DNA from: VRUE01 sp963807425
GTDB lineage: Bacteria; Actinomycetota; Thermoleophilia; Solirubrobacterales; 70-9
NCBI GenBank assembly: GCA_963807425.1
Contig: CAWEBZ010000013.1
Coordinates: 1 to 51,083, forward strand
DNA length: 51,083 nt
Direction: 5' to 3'
Shown here: piece by piece, positions 1 to 12,405 of the stretch
Layout: the number at the start of each line of letters is the position of its first letter
How positions within the stretch are numbered: position 1 is the stretch's first letter
Position numbers and translations under genes: made by a program
Notes under the pieces: model-generated
Seen by the model: the letters and a program-made list of their open reading frames with translations, nothing else
The model's database searches: none
Told to the model about the DNA's origin: nothing

Positions 1-230
1 CCCCCACCCATACCGGGTGAGTTAGCCCCGAAAACGTGGTTCCCCCGTTCCCGCTGTACCTCTGTGGGCATGCGAGATTCGGCGTTTCGGTTGTATGGAA
101 CGGCCGCAGTGTAGACGATTGACCGGGCGTTCGGCTCACAGAAAAACAAACATTTCGTCGCCTTTCGCACTAAAAACAGGTACTTCCTTTTTTCCTATCG
201 ACTGCCCGGCTGGTAGCTTGCGGATCTGGG
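1..230. other. Window-edge upstream region without a recognisable gene
   Basis: No reading frame here shows family features. The stretch from about 140 to 200 is clearly more AT-rich than the rest and contains short T and A runs, which fits a promoter or intergenic region ahead of the dehydrogenase that starts at 231. A TAGCTT hexamer at 214-219 lies 11 nt before that ATG. Nothing else can be supported. Confidence 0.4.
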
Positions 231-1021
231 ATGGAACTTGCCGGCCAAACAGCTCTCCTCACCGGCGCGACCGGGGTCTCGGGCGGGCGATCGCCCAGGC
301 GTGGCCGGGCGGGGCGCGACGTTCGTCCTCACCGGCCGAAGCGGAGGCCCTCGAGGGACTCGCCGCCGAGCTGCCCGGCAACGGGCACCGCGTCCTGGCC
401 GCCGATCTGGGCGAGCCCGGTGCCGCCGAGAAGCTCGCCGGCGAGGCGGGGCCGTCGAAGCCTGGTCGCAAACGCGGCCCTGCCGAGCACCGGCCGGCTG
501 ACGAGCTGACCGACGAGCAGGTAGCGCGCACGTTGCGGATCAACCTCGAGTCGCCGATGCTGCTCGCCCAGGCGCTCCTCCCGGCATGCTGGAGCGCGGC
601 GCGGCAAGCTGATCCTCATCGGCTCGCTGGCCGGCAAGGCGGCGACCCCGCTCTCCTCTGATCTATAACGCGACCAAGTTCGGCCTCCGCGGTTTCGCCT
701 CGGCCTGAGCACCGACCTGGGCCGGCGGAGTCGGAGTGACGCTCGTCGCCCCGGGCTTCGTCCGGGAGGCCGGCATGTTCGCCGACTCCGGCGCCAAGCC
801 GTCCCCGGGCTCGGCACCGCGACTCCCGAGCAGGTCGCCGAAGCGGTCGGTCAAGGCGATCGAGCCGACAAGGTGGAGATCACGGTGGCCCCGGTCCAGC
901 AGCGTTGCTGGCCCACTTCGGCCTGACCAGCCCGGGCATCTCGGTCAAGATCGCCAGCGGCGGCGGCCGGGCAGAAGGCGGCAGCCGAGAGTCGCCGACG
1001 GGCACGAACGACAAGAGATAG
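231..1021 (+). CDS. Short-chain dehydrogenase/reductase (SDR), frameshifted
   Basis: Pieced across several frames this is a classical SDR oxidoreductase of about 260 residues. It opens with MELAGQTALLTGATG, the TGxxxGxG dinucleotide-binding loop, then GLGRAIAQ. Later pieces give an LVANAALP segment (the NNAG position), GKLILIGSLAG before the catalytic Ser, and YNATKFG, the YxxxK catalytic pair. The tail reads APGFVREAGMF and ends with a TAG just before aconitase. At least five single-base indels break the frame. Neighbouring genes in the first 10 kb are broken in the same way, so I read these as sequence errors and not as decay. Substrate cannot be told from sequence. It may be co-transcribed with aconitase, whose start is 32 nt downstream. 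Confidence 0.75.
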
Positions 1022-1053
1022 AGACGACGCACCTTCGAGACAGCGGAAGAGCC

Positions 1054-3866
<2,813 letters not shown>

Positions 3867-3984
3867 GATGCCGCTGCTCCGAGTTCCGGCAAGAGGCGGT
3901 GCAGGAGGGCCGCGGGAGGCAGGGGGTCCGCGCGACCCTCACTGCACCTGCGCGTCGGTAGCCAGGGAGGGATGCCGACGCGGC

Positions 3985-4017
3985 CTGTTCCCCGAACGGG
4001 ACTGCTCAGAGGAACAG
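3985..4017. terminator. Possible weak convergent terminator hairpin
   Basis: CTGTTCC (3985-3991) pairs with GGAACAG (4011-4017) in the 187-bp gap between aconitase and the convergent DUF3817-like gene. The stem is only 7 bp, with a smaller CC/GG pairing inside and no T tract, so the call is weak. Nothing else is recognisable in this gap. Confidence 0.25.
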
Positions 4018-4053
4018 TCAGCTGTCTAGCTATACCGCCTGCAACCGCTGAGG

Positions 4054-4369
4054 TCAAGGCATCTTGAGCGGATCTACGGCGATTCCGCAACTCTTTGCGG
4101 AGAATCCCGCGACGCCCCAGCCACGCCGTTCGATCAGCTCGATCCCGATCACACTGCCGACCGGGCCGACCGGAGTGAGCGTCGCCGCAAGCAGTGTGTA
4201 GGGGGCCTCGCGCTTGCCGCAGGCGACCCAGATCACGATGCAGAGCAGCGATGAACCCGAGCCCGTGCGCCCAGCCGAAGAGCATCGTCTCGGTGTCGAA
4301 GCCCGGCACCAGCCAGAAGACGATCAGCCCGGCGAAGATCGCCAGCTCGATCCAGGAGAGGATCTTCAC
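4054..4369 (-). CDS. Small integral membrane protein, DUF3817-like, frameshifted
   Basis: A protein of about 105 residues with two or three hydrophobic segments. The first half reads VKILSWIELAIFAGLIVFW then FGWAHGLGFI. After a frameshift near 4245 it continues IVIWVACGKREAPYTLLAA and GPVGSVIGIELIERRGW. The (G)xxHGxxF motif in one helix followed by a charged ER near the end resembles the DUF3817 family of actinobacterial membrane proteins, whose function is unknown. The GTG start at 4369 overlaps the kgd stop as GTGA, so translation is probably coupled to kgd. That coupling depends on the last part of kgd being in the correct frame, which is uncertain in this error-rich stretch. Confidence 0.55.
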
Positions 4370-7300
4370 CCAGGCGAACAGGCGGCCCGGGAACCGGCTT
4401 CAGGCGACATCAGGCGGCCAGCGCCGGGGGTGAGCGCGGTGAGCACGATCCGCTCCTGCTCTCGCGCGTGGGCGACCGAGTAGCCCTCGCCCGGGCTGGC
4501 CCGGGTCGGGCGGCCGACGTAGCCGAGCTCGACGCCCTCGGGCATCAGGTCGGGGAGGCGGCGCGACATCACCTTCCAGCAGCCCATGTTGCGCGGCTCC
4601 TCCTGCGCCCAGACGATCTCCTTCAGGTTCGGGTAGGAGGCGATCAGCTCGCTCAGCTGCTCCTTGGCGAAGGGGTAGAGCAGCTCGACCCGGGCGATCG
4701 CGACGTTCTCGGCCGCCTCGCGCCGCTCGCTGGCGTCGATGTCGCAGTAGACCTTGCCGGTGCAGAGCACGAGGCGCTCGACCTTCTCGCGGCGCTCGGC
4801 GGCGGTCGGGGTCGTCGAGGATGAAGTGGAAGTGGCCGCTCGGTCAGCTGCTCGCGGCGTGGCCGCGGCGCGGTCGAGGCGCAGCAGCCCCTTCGGGGTG
4901 AAGACGACCAGCGGCCGCGGCTTGCGGATCAGCGCCTGGCGGCGCAGCAGGTGGAAGTACTGGGCGGCGGTGGTCGGGTTGGCGATGCGGATGTTGCCCT
5001 CGGCGCCGAGGGCGAGGAAGCGCTCGATGCGGGCGCTCGAGTGCTCGGGGCCCGAGCCCTCGTAGCCGTGCGGCAGCAGCAGGGTGAGGCGGCTGGTCTG
5101 GCCCCACTTGGCCTCGCCGGAGACGATGAAGCTGTCGATGATCACCTGGCCGGCGTTGGCGAAGTCGCCGTACTGGGCCTCCCAGAGGACCAGCGCGTTC
5201 GGGCGTCGCCGCCGAGTAGCCGTACTCGAAGCCGAGGCAGGCGATCTCCGAGAGCGGGCTGTTGTAGAGCTCGAAGGGGGCGTTGGCGTCGTCGAGGTTC
5301 TGCATCGGGCAGTACTCGAGGCCGGTGTTCTCGTCGTGGAGGACGAGGTGGCGGTGGGAGAAGGTGCCGCGCTCGGTGTCCTGGCCGGTGAGGCGGATGT
5401 GGACGCCCTCGGTCAGCAGCGAGGCGAAGGCGAGCGCCTCGGCGTGGCCGAATTCGATCCCGCCGTTCTCCAGCGCCTCGATCCGCTTGGCGAGCGGTTT
5501 GCGCAGCTTGCGGTGGATCGTGAAGCTCTCCGGCACCTCGATCAGCGCCTCGTTCAGCTCGCGCAGCTTCTCCACCGGGACCGCGGTCTCGACCGGCGGG
5601 CTGGCGCTGCGGTCGAGCTCGCCGGTGCTGGTCGTGGTCACGGTCGGGTCCTCGTAGTCGCCCAGCTCCATCTTGTTGCGCAGGTCCTTCAGCGCCGCCG
5701 ACATCTCGTCGTGGCGCTGCTTGGCGGCCGCGCTCGACGTCCTCGCGGGCGATCGACGCCCTCCTCGATCAGCTTCTCGGCGTAGATCTCGGAGACCGGC
5801 GGGTGGGCCTTGATCTTGGCGGCGATCAGCGGCTGGGTGTAGGCGGGCTCGTCGGTCTCGTTGTGGCCGTAGCGGCGGTAGCCGATCACGTCGATGACGA
5901 TGTCGCGGCCCCAGCGCTCGCGGTAGGCCATCGCCAGGCGGATCGCCGCGGAGCAGGCCTCGACGTCGTCGGCGTTGACGTGGACGATCGGCACGTTGAA
6001 GCCCTTCGCCATGTCGGCGGCGTAGGGGGTGGAGCGGGCGTCCTCGGGGTCGGTGGTGAAGCCCACCTGGTTGTTCTGGATGATGTGGATCGTGCCGCCG
6101 GTGGTGTAGCCCTTCAGCGCCTGCAGGTTGAGCGTCTCGGCGACGACGCCCTGGCCGGGGAAGGCGGCGTCGCCGTGCAGCAGCACCGGCACCGCGCGCT
6201 TCGGCTCGTGCTCGATCTTCGCGCCCTCGAAGCTCGGACTGGATGAAGCGGGTCGCGCCCTCGACCACCGGGTCGACGAACTCGAGGTGGCTCGGGTTGG
6301 GGTAGAGGCGGACGGCGATCTTCTCGCCCTCGCTGGTCTCGTAGATCCCCTGGTGGCCGTAGTGGTACTTGACGTCGCCGGTGCCGCCGTGGGGGATCGC
6401 CGCGACCGCCTTGACCTGCGTCGATCTGCTTGGAGCCCTCGAACTCGGCCAGGATCGACTCGACCGAGCGGCCGAGGTTGTGGGCGAGGACGGCGAGGCG
6501 GCCGCGATGGGCCATGCCGAAGACGACCTCCTCGGCGCCGCCGCGGTAGGCGAGGGTGACCAGCTCGTCGAGCATCGGCACGACCACGTCGAGGCCCTCG
6601 ATCGTGAAGATCTTCTGCCCCAGGTAGGCCTTCTCGATGAAGCGCTCGAACTCGAAGACGTCGATCAGGCGCTCGAGCAGGCGGCGTTTCTCGTCGTCGG
6701 CGAGCGGCTGGCGGTGGGCGCCGGTCTCGACCATCTCGCGCAGCCAGGTGCGCTGCTGGTGCGAGGAGAGGTGCTCGAACTGGTAGGCGATCGTGCCGCA
6801 GTAGGCCTCGCGCATGCGCGGCAGCGCCTCGAGCAGGGTCTCGCCGGGGACGCCGATGCGCAGGATCGAGGCCGGGACTGCGCGCCATCAGCTCCGGCGT
6901 CAGGTTGAGGTTCTCGGGCTGGATCGCCGGGTCGCCCTTGGGCTCGCGGCCGAGCGGGTCGAGGCGGGCGGCGAGGTGGCCGTGGGTGCGGTAGCCCTTG
7001 AGCAGCGAGGTGGCGGCCTGGACCGCCTGCAGCAGCTCCTCGTCGGGCTGGGTCGGGGTGACGGCCTCGGCGGCCGGCGGCGGCGCCGAGCGGCGGCGCC
7101 GAGGCCGAGGCCGGGTGGGCGGCGGCGAGCGGCGCCGGCGTCGACGCCGAGGTCGGCGGCGACCGCCTCGTAGAAGCCGTCCTCGCCCTGCGAGCAGCTG
7201 CTCGATGCGGCGCAGGAAGGCGCCGGACTCGGCGCCCTGGATCACCCGGTGGTCGTAGGTCGAGGTCAGCGTCATCGTCTTCGAGACGCCGAGCTGGCGC

Positions 7301-8449
7301 AGCCGCTCGGGCGAGGCGTGGGCCCACTCGGGCGGGTAGGCGATCGCGCCGGTGGCGATGATCGCGCTCTGGCCCTTCATCAGGCGGGGGACCGAGGCGA
7401 CGGTGCCGATCCCGCCCGGGTTGGTCAGCGAGATGTTGGTGCCCTGGAAGTCGTCGGCGGTGAGCTTGCTCTCCCGCGTCTTCGTGATCAGGTCCTCGTA
7501 GTAGGAGTGGAAGGCGGCGAAGTCGAGCCCGTCGGCGCCCTTGATCGCCGGCACCATCAGGCTGTGCGAGCCGTCCTTGCGCTCGACGTCGACCGCGATG
7601 CCGAGGTTGACCGGCCCGTTCTCGATCGCGAACGGCTTGCCGTCGCGCTCGCTCGAAGACGCGCGTCATCACCGGCCACTCCTTGGCCGCCTGCACGATC
7701 GCCCAGGCGATCAGGTGGGTGAAGGAGACCTTCATCCCCCGCTCTTTCAGCACCCCGTTGAGCGCCTTGCGCTTCGCATCCAGCGTGTCGACCGCGACCG
7801 TCCGGAACGAGGTGGCGGTCGGAACCTCCCGGCTCTCGTCCATCGCCTGAGCCAGCATCGCCGCCGGCCCCCGCAGAGCCTTCGCCTCGCCGGCAGCCGG
7901 GCGCTGCAGCTCCGCCCCCGTTGGCAGCCGCGAGCACGTCCTCCTTGGTCACCTTGGCGCCCGGGCCCGAGCCGCTTACCGAGCCAAGGTCGACGCCATT
8001 AGCCGCAGCAACCCGCCGAGCAACCGGCGTCGCCCGGACTCCATCGCCCCCGTTGGTCCCGCTCGAGCCTCCAGCCGCCTCTTCCGTGGGTGGCGCGGCC
8101 TCGGAGGGAGCTTCGAGCTACCGCAGGGGGCGGTGGGTCCCCTGCGGCGACAGGACCCGCGGCCGAGGCCGCTCGAACCCTCAGCCGTCCCGTCACCCTC
8201 GCCAGGCTCCATCTCAGCCAACGGAGCCCCAACCGGCACCTCGTCGTCGACCTGCACGAGCAGCTTCGTAATGACGCCGTCCGCCGGCGCCGGCACCTCG
8301 GCGTCGACCTTGTCGGTCGAGACCTCGACCACCGTGTCGCCCTCGTTGACGAAGTCGCCCTCGGCGACGTGCCACTCGAGCACGATGCCCTCGGTGACCG
8401 ACTCGCCCATCTCGGGCATCTGAATCTGCACGGTCGCCGTTTGCGCCAT
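4366..8449 (-). CDS. kgd: Fused 2-oxoglutarate dehydrogenase E2-E1 (Kgd type) with lipoyl and E1/E3-binding domains, frameshifted
   Basis: Oxidatively decarboxylates 2-oxoglutarate towards succinyl-CoA in the TCA cycle. The protein is assembled across many indels, in this order. A lipoyl domain (about 8449-8210) has lipoyl-lysine motif DKVDAEVP. A peripheral subunit-binding domain (about 8020-7915) reads ATPVARRVAAANGVDLGSV and ends GAKVTKEDVL. An E2 acyltransferase domain (about 7860-7190) has the DHRVIQGAE catalytic segment. Without any stop or new start, a linker EDGFYEAVAADLG leads into a full E1 with YRTHGHLAA, FGMAHRGRLAVLAHNLG, GQGVVAETLNLQALKGY, IIQNNQVGFTT and a C-terminal EIVWAQEEPRNMG. 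Mycobacterial Kgd is an E2-E1 fusion but lacks the two N-terminal domains. Roughly ten frameshifts occur, all likely sequence errors. TACACT lies 10 nt before the ATG. Confidence 0.9.
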
Positions 8450-8459
8450 TCGTGGATTG

Positions 8460-8465
8460 AGTGTA
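8460..8465 (-). promoter_or_regulatory. Candidate -10 element for kgd
   Basis: TACACT on the minus strand ends 10 nt before the kgd ATG at 8449, with no Shine-Dalgarno between them, so the transcript would have almost no leader. The divergent gene starts only 26 nt away. Confidence 0.4.
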
Positions 8466-8475
8466 TGAAAGAGCG

Positions 8476-10473
8476 ATGAACTACTTCGTCACCGGTGCCA
8501 CCGGCTTCATCGGCCGCAACCTCGTGCAGCGGCTTTTGCAGCGCGAGGGCACGATCTACGCGCTGGTCCGGGCCGGCTCGCGGGGGCGGCTGGAGGAGCT
8601 GCGGACCGCCTGGGGAGCCGACGGGGCGCGGGTCGTGCCGATCTCCGGCGACCTCTCCCAGCCCGGTCTCGGCGTCTCCGAGGAGGACCTGCTGACGCTG
8701 CGCGGCGACGTCGACCACTTCTTCCACCTGGCGGCGATCTACGACATGACGGCCGGCGCCGAGGCGCAGGAGGTCGCCAACGTCGAGGGGACCCGCCACG
8801 CGGTCGAACTCGCCGGGGCGATCGAGGCCGGCTGCTTCCACCAGATCAGCTCGATCGCCGCCGCCGGCCTCTATAAGGGCGAGCTGGCGCGAGGACATGT
8901 TCGAGGAGGCCGAAAAGCTCGACACCCATCCCTACTTCCGCACCAAGCACGAGTCCGAGCGGGTCGTGCGCGAGGAGTGCCGCCGGCCCTGGCGGGTTTA
9001 CCGGCCAGGGATCGTCGTCGGCGACTCGCGCAGCGGCGAGATCGACAAGATCGACGGGCCCTATTACGCCTTCAAGCTGCTGCAGCAGGCGCGGCAGGGT
9101 TCTGCCGTCCTGGCTGCCGGCGGTCGGGGTCGAAGGGGGCGAGATCAACATCGTCCCGGTCGACTACGTCGCCGACGCGATCGACCACATCGCCCACAAG
9201 CCCGGCCTCGACGGCCAGGCCTTCCAGCCTCACCGACCCGGCGCCGAAGACCGCCGGCGAGATGATCAATCTCTTCGCTCGCGCCGCCGATGCGCCGCAG
9301 GCGGCGCTGCGGCTCGACTCCGACGTGACCGACCCGGCGACGTCGCTGGTCCGGACCGGCCTGCGGTTCTTCCCGCCGGCGAAGCGGGTGGTGAAGGCAG
9401 GGCTCGGACCGAGCTCGGCATCCCAGCCGGCGTGCTCAGCTACTTCAACTACCCGACCCACTTCGACTCGACCAACGCCGAGGCGGCGCTGGAGGGCTCG
9501 GGCATCTCGGTGCCGCCGTTGGAGTCCTACGCCGACCGCATCTGGGACTACTGGGAGCGCACCCTCGATCCCGACCTCTTCAAGGACCGCTCGCTGAGCG
9601 CTGCGGTGCGCGGCAAGGTCGTGCTGATCACCGGTGCTTCCTCGGGGATCGGCAAGGCGGCGGCGGTCAAGGCCGCCGATGCCGGCGCGACCGTCCTCCT
9701 GGTGGCGCGCTCGGTCGAGAAGCTGGAGGAGACGAAGGCGGAGATCGAGGACAGCGGCGGGATCGCCCACATCCACCGCTGCGACATGTCCGACATCGAG
9801 GACGTCGAGCGGATGGCCGAGGAGGTCCTCGCCTACCACGGCCAGGTCGACATCCTCGTCAACAACGCCGGGCGCTCGATCCGCCGCTCGGTGGGGCTCT
9901 CCTACGACCGCTTCCACGACTACGAGCGGACGATCCAGCTCAACTACCTCGGCGCGGTGCGGCTGATCCTGGCCCTGCTGCCGTCGATGCGGGCGCGCAA
10001 GTCCGGCCACATCATCAACGTCAGCTCGATCGGCGACTCAGACCAACCCGCCGCGCTTCTCGGCTTACGTCGCCTCGAAGGCGGCGCTCGATGCCTTCAG
10101 CCGCGTGATCGCCTCCGAGGTGATCGACGACGGCGTCCACCTGACCACGATCCACATGCCGCTGGTGCGGACGCCGATGATCGCGCCGACGCGGATGTAC
10201 GACATCTTCCCGGCGATCTCGCCAGAGGAGGCGGCGGAGATGATCGCCGGGGCGATGATCGGGCAGCCGAAGAAGGTGGCGACCCGGCTCGGCACCTTCG
10301 GCGAGCTGCTCTACGCGGTGGCGCCGAAGGCGAGCGACAGGATCCTCAACCAGGCTTACAAGCTGTTCCCGGAGTCGCAGGCGGCGAAGGGGAAGGGCGA
10401 GGAGGCGCCGGACAAGGCACCCTCGACCGAGGCCGTTGCTTTCGCCCACTTGATGAAAGGTGTGCATTGGTAG
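8476..10473 (+). CDS. Two-domain SDR protein, fatty acyl-CoA reductase-like, frameshifted
   Basis: About 665 residues after repair. The N-terminal half is an extended SDR: NYFVTGATGFIGRNLVQRLL carries the TGxxGxxG loop, DHFFHLAAIYDMT is the conserved HLAA segment, and YFRTKHESE holds the YxxxK pair. The C-terminal half is a classical SDR with VLITGASSGIGKAAAV, DILVNNAGRS and, after a frameshift near 10040, SAYVASKAALDAFS. This two-domain plan and length match mycobacterial proteins such as AcrA1 (Rv3391), which are assigned acyl-CoA reductase activity making fatty aldehydes or alcohols. The assignment here is by architecture only. ATG 8476 is chosen because GAAAGAG sits just upstream. Indels near 8890, 9100, 9230, 9405 and 10040 break the frame. 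The stop codon abuts a large hairpin, and an AgpS-like gene follows, suggesting ether-lipid synthesis. Confidence 0.75.
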
Positions 10474-10564
10474 GGGCGGTGGGGACCTCTCCGCCCGGAC
10501 AAGCGTCGGTCTAATTAGACCGACGCTTTGAGTATCCGCCCGTTCGGAGAGGTCCCCACCGCCC
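10474..10564 (+). repeat. Nested hairpin element, copy 1 (20-bp perfect outer stem, conserved core)
   Basis: The outer arms 10474-10493 and 10545-10564 are perfect 20-bp inverted repeats. The 51-nt interior (10494-10544) contains a second perfect palindrome at 10501-10528 with GTCTAATTAGAC at its centre. Flanks of the inner palindrome, CCCGGACAA on the left and TTTGAGTATCCGCCCGTT on the right, are identical in a second element at 31469-31565, while the outer arms are unrelated. The left arm begins on the base right after the TAG of the SDR gene, and the right arm ends 16 nt before the AgpS-like ATG, so it may act as a 3'-UTR element, terminator or attenuator. I do not recognise a named family. 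Confidence 0.85.
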
Positions 10565-10580
10565 TTCACGCGCGGCTGAT

Positions 10581-12179
10581 ATGACCCGACGACTCAAGCA
10601 TTGGGGGTGGGGGTACGAGGATCAGGCGCCTTCGAAGGTGGAGCTTGAGGAGGCCGCGGCGGGGATCAGGGAGAGGCTTGGGTTCGGGGACGAGCCCGAG
10701 GAGCCAGTGTCGCTGGAGGAGGTGGAGCTTCGAGCGCCGAGGCTGAAGGCGCCGGCGTCGCTGGGGGATCTCTTCACGGATGAGCACTACGAGCGGGTTT
10801 CACATGCGCTGGGCAAGGCGTACAGGGACGTGGTGCGGGGGTTCAGGGGGGAATTCGAGAACCCGCCGGATCTGGTCGCCTTTCCCAAGGACGAGTCGGA
10901 GATCGAGACGGTGCTGGAGTGGTCCGAGGCAGAGGGGGCGGCTGTCGTCCCTTTCGGCGGCGGCACCAGCGTGGTCGGTGGGATCGAGCCGCGGCTCGGG
11001 GACCGGCCGGTCGTCTCGCTTGACCTGCGCCGGCTCGATCGCGTGCTCGAGGTCGACGCGGAGTCGCTTGCGGCGCGGATCCAGGCCGGGGCCACCGGGC
11101 CGGGGCTGGAGGACCAGCTGCGCGAGCAGGGCTTGACGCTGCGGCATTTCCCGCAGTCGTTCGAGTACTCGACCCTGGGGGGCTGGGTCGCGACCCGGGC
11201 CGGCGGCCACTTCGCGACGCTCTACACCCACATCGACGACCTGGTCGAGTCAGTGCGGGCGATCACGCCGCGCGGGACCTGGGAGAGCCGGCGGCTGCCG
11301 GGCTCGGGGGCGGGACCCTCCCCGGACCGGGCGCTGATCGGATCCGAGGGGATCCTTGGTGTGATTGCCGAGGCCTGGGTGAGGGTGCGGCCGCGACCGA
11401 AGTTCAAGACCTCTTGCGGGGTCGAGTTCGACCACTTCCTCGCTGCCGCGAGAGCGGTGCGGGCGATCTCGCAGTCTGGCCTCAACCCGTCCAACTGCCG
11501 CCTGCTCGACGCGCTCGAGGCGGAGACCACCGGTGCCGGCTCGGGCGAGAAGAGCCTGATGGTGCTGGGCTTCGAGTCACCGGGAAATCCGGTCGATGCT
11601 CCGATGGAGCTGGCGCTCGAGATCGCCCGTGAGCACGGGGGCGTCCCCGGCGAGGTGCGGGGCGGAGGCGAGGGGTCCGACGCGGTCGGCGCCTGGCGCA
11701 ATGCTTTCCTCCTCGCTCCCTATCTGCGCGACACCTTCGTCGCCTGCGGCGTCCTCTCCGAGACCTTCGAGACGGCGATCACCTGGGATCGCTTCGAGGA
11801 CTTTCACGCCTCCGCGATGGAAGCGGTTCGGAGCAAGGTCGCCGAGGTCTGCGACGCGCCGGCCGACGGACCGGGGGCGCCGCGGATCAGCTGCCGCTTC
11901 ACCCACGTCTATCCCGACGGGCCCGCCCCCTACTTCACCGTGATGGCCCCCGCCGTCCGCGGCGGCGAGGTCGAGCAGTGGGACGAGATCAAGGCGGCCG
12001 CCGCCGAGGCGGTGATCGAGGGCGGCGGCACGATCACACACCATCACGCTGTCGGCCGCGACCACCGCCCCTGGTACGACCGCCAGCGCCCGGCCCCCTT
12101 TGCGGCAGCCCTGCGCGCCTCGAAGGCCGAGCTGGACCCGGCGGGGATACTGAACCCCGGCGTGCTGATCGATCCCTAA
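10581..12179 (+). CDS. agpS: FAD-binding oxidase, alkyl-DHAP synthase (AgpS)-like
   Basis: 532 residues of the vanillyl-alcohol-oxidase flavoprotein fold. It opens with RRLKHWGWGYEDQAP, typical of alkyldihydroxyacetonephosphate synthases including mycobacterial AgpS. The FAD pyrophosphate loop is VVPFGGGTSVVGG (123-135). A His triad, ITHHHAVGRDH (around 487-489), and the C-terminal DPAGILNPGVLIDP complete the family pattern. AgpS replaces the acyl chain of acyl-DHAP with a fatty alcohol to create an ether bond. An upstream neighbour able to make fatty alcohols supports that role, but a general glycolate-oxidase-like activity cannot be excluded. No Shine-Dalgarno or -10 is visible close to the ATG. 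The large hairpin lies just upstream and may control read-through. Confidence 0.8.
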   Translation: MTRRLKHWGWGYEDQAPSKVELEEAAAGIRERLGFGDEPEEPVSLEEVELRAPRLKAPASLGDLFTDEHYERVSHALGKAYRDVVRGFRGEFENPPDLVAFPKDESEIETVLEWSEAEGAAVVPFGGGTSVVGGIEPRLGDRPVVSLDLRRLDRVLEVDAESLAARIQAGATGPGLEDQLREQGLTLRHFPQSFEYSTLGGWVATRAGGHFATLYTHIDDLVESVRAITPRGTWESRRLPGSGAGPSPDRALIGSEGILGVIAEAWVRVRPRPKFKTSCGVEFDHFLAAARAVRAISQSGLNPSNCRLLDALEAETTGAGSGEKSLMVLGFESPGNPVDAPMELALEIAREHGGVPGEVRGGGEGSDAVGAWRNAFLLAPYLRDTFVACGVLSETFETAITWDRFEDFHASAMEAVRSKVAEVCDAPADGPGAPRISCRFTHVYPDGPAPYFTVMAPAVRGGEVEQWDEIKAAAAEAVIEGGGTITHHHAVGRDHRPWYDRQRPAPFAAALRASKAELDPAGILNPGVLIDP

Positions 12180-12204
12180 CCCGCCCCGCATACCGCTCTG
12201 CGTC

Positions 12205-12210
12205 TACCCT
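12205..12210 (+). promoter_or_regulatory. Leaderless -10 for the small ORF at 12217
   Basis: TACCCT ends 6 nt before the ATG at 12217, with no Shine-Dalgarno, which places the transcription start at or next to the start codon. Confidence 0.5.
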
Positions 12211-12216
12211 CCGCCA

Positions 12217-12405
12217 ATGCAAAGCAAGTCGGGTAAAGGCCTCAAAGCGAAGTCGTCTTCAGCAGATCCATGGCGGATCAACGAGGAAGCTCGGCGCCGG
12301 CAGCTGCGGGAAGACGGCCGCCGCCCGCTCGCCGTCAATCTTGCGGAAGGCCTTGCCCTGAGCGAATTCCTTTCGACGTTTACCGGCAGCGCCCGGCGTA
12401 TCTAG
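12217..12405 (+). CDS. Small antitoxin-like protein beside a nucleotidyltransferase remnant
   Basis: 62 residues. The second half, LREDGRRPLAVNLAEGLALS followed by EFLSTF, resembles the short basic proteins encoded just ahead of AbiEii/DUF6036-type nucleotidyltransferases in actinobacteria. That likeness is from memory of such neighbourhoods and not a firm family call. The N-terminus is rich in Lys and Ser. Base composition is visibly lower in GC than the adjoining genes, consistent with transferred DNA. A TACCCT hexamer 6 nt before the ATG supports this start. It may simply encode an orphan partner, because the following gene has lost its catalytic part. Confidence 0.5.
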   Translation: MQSKSGKGLKAKSSSADPWRINEEARRRQLREDGRRPLAVNLAEGLALSEFLSTFTGSARRI

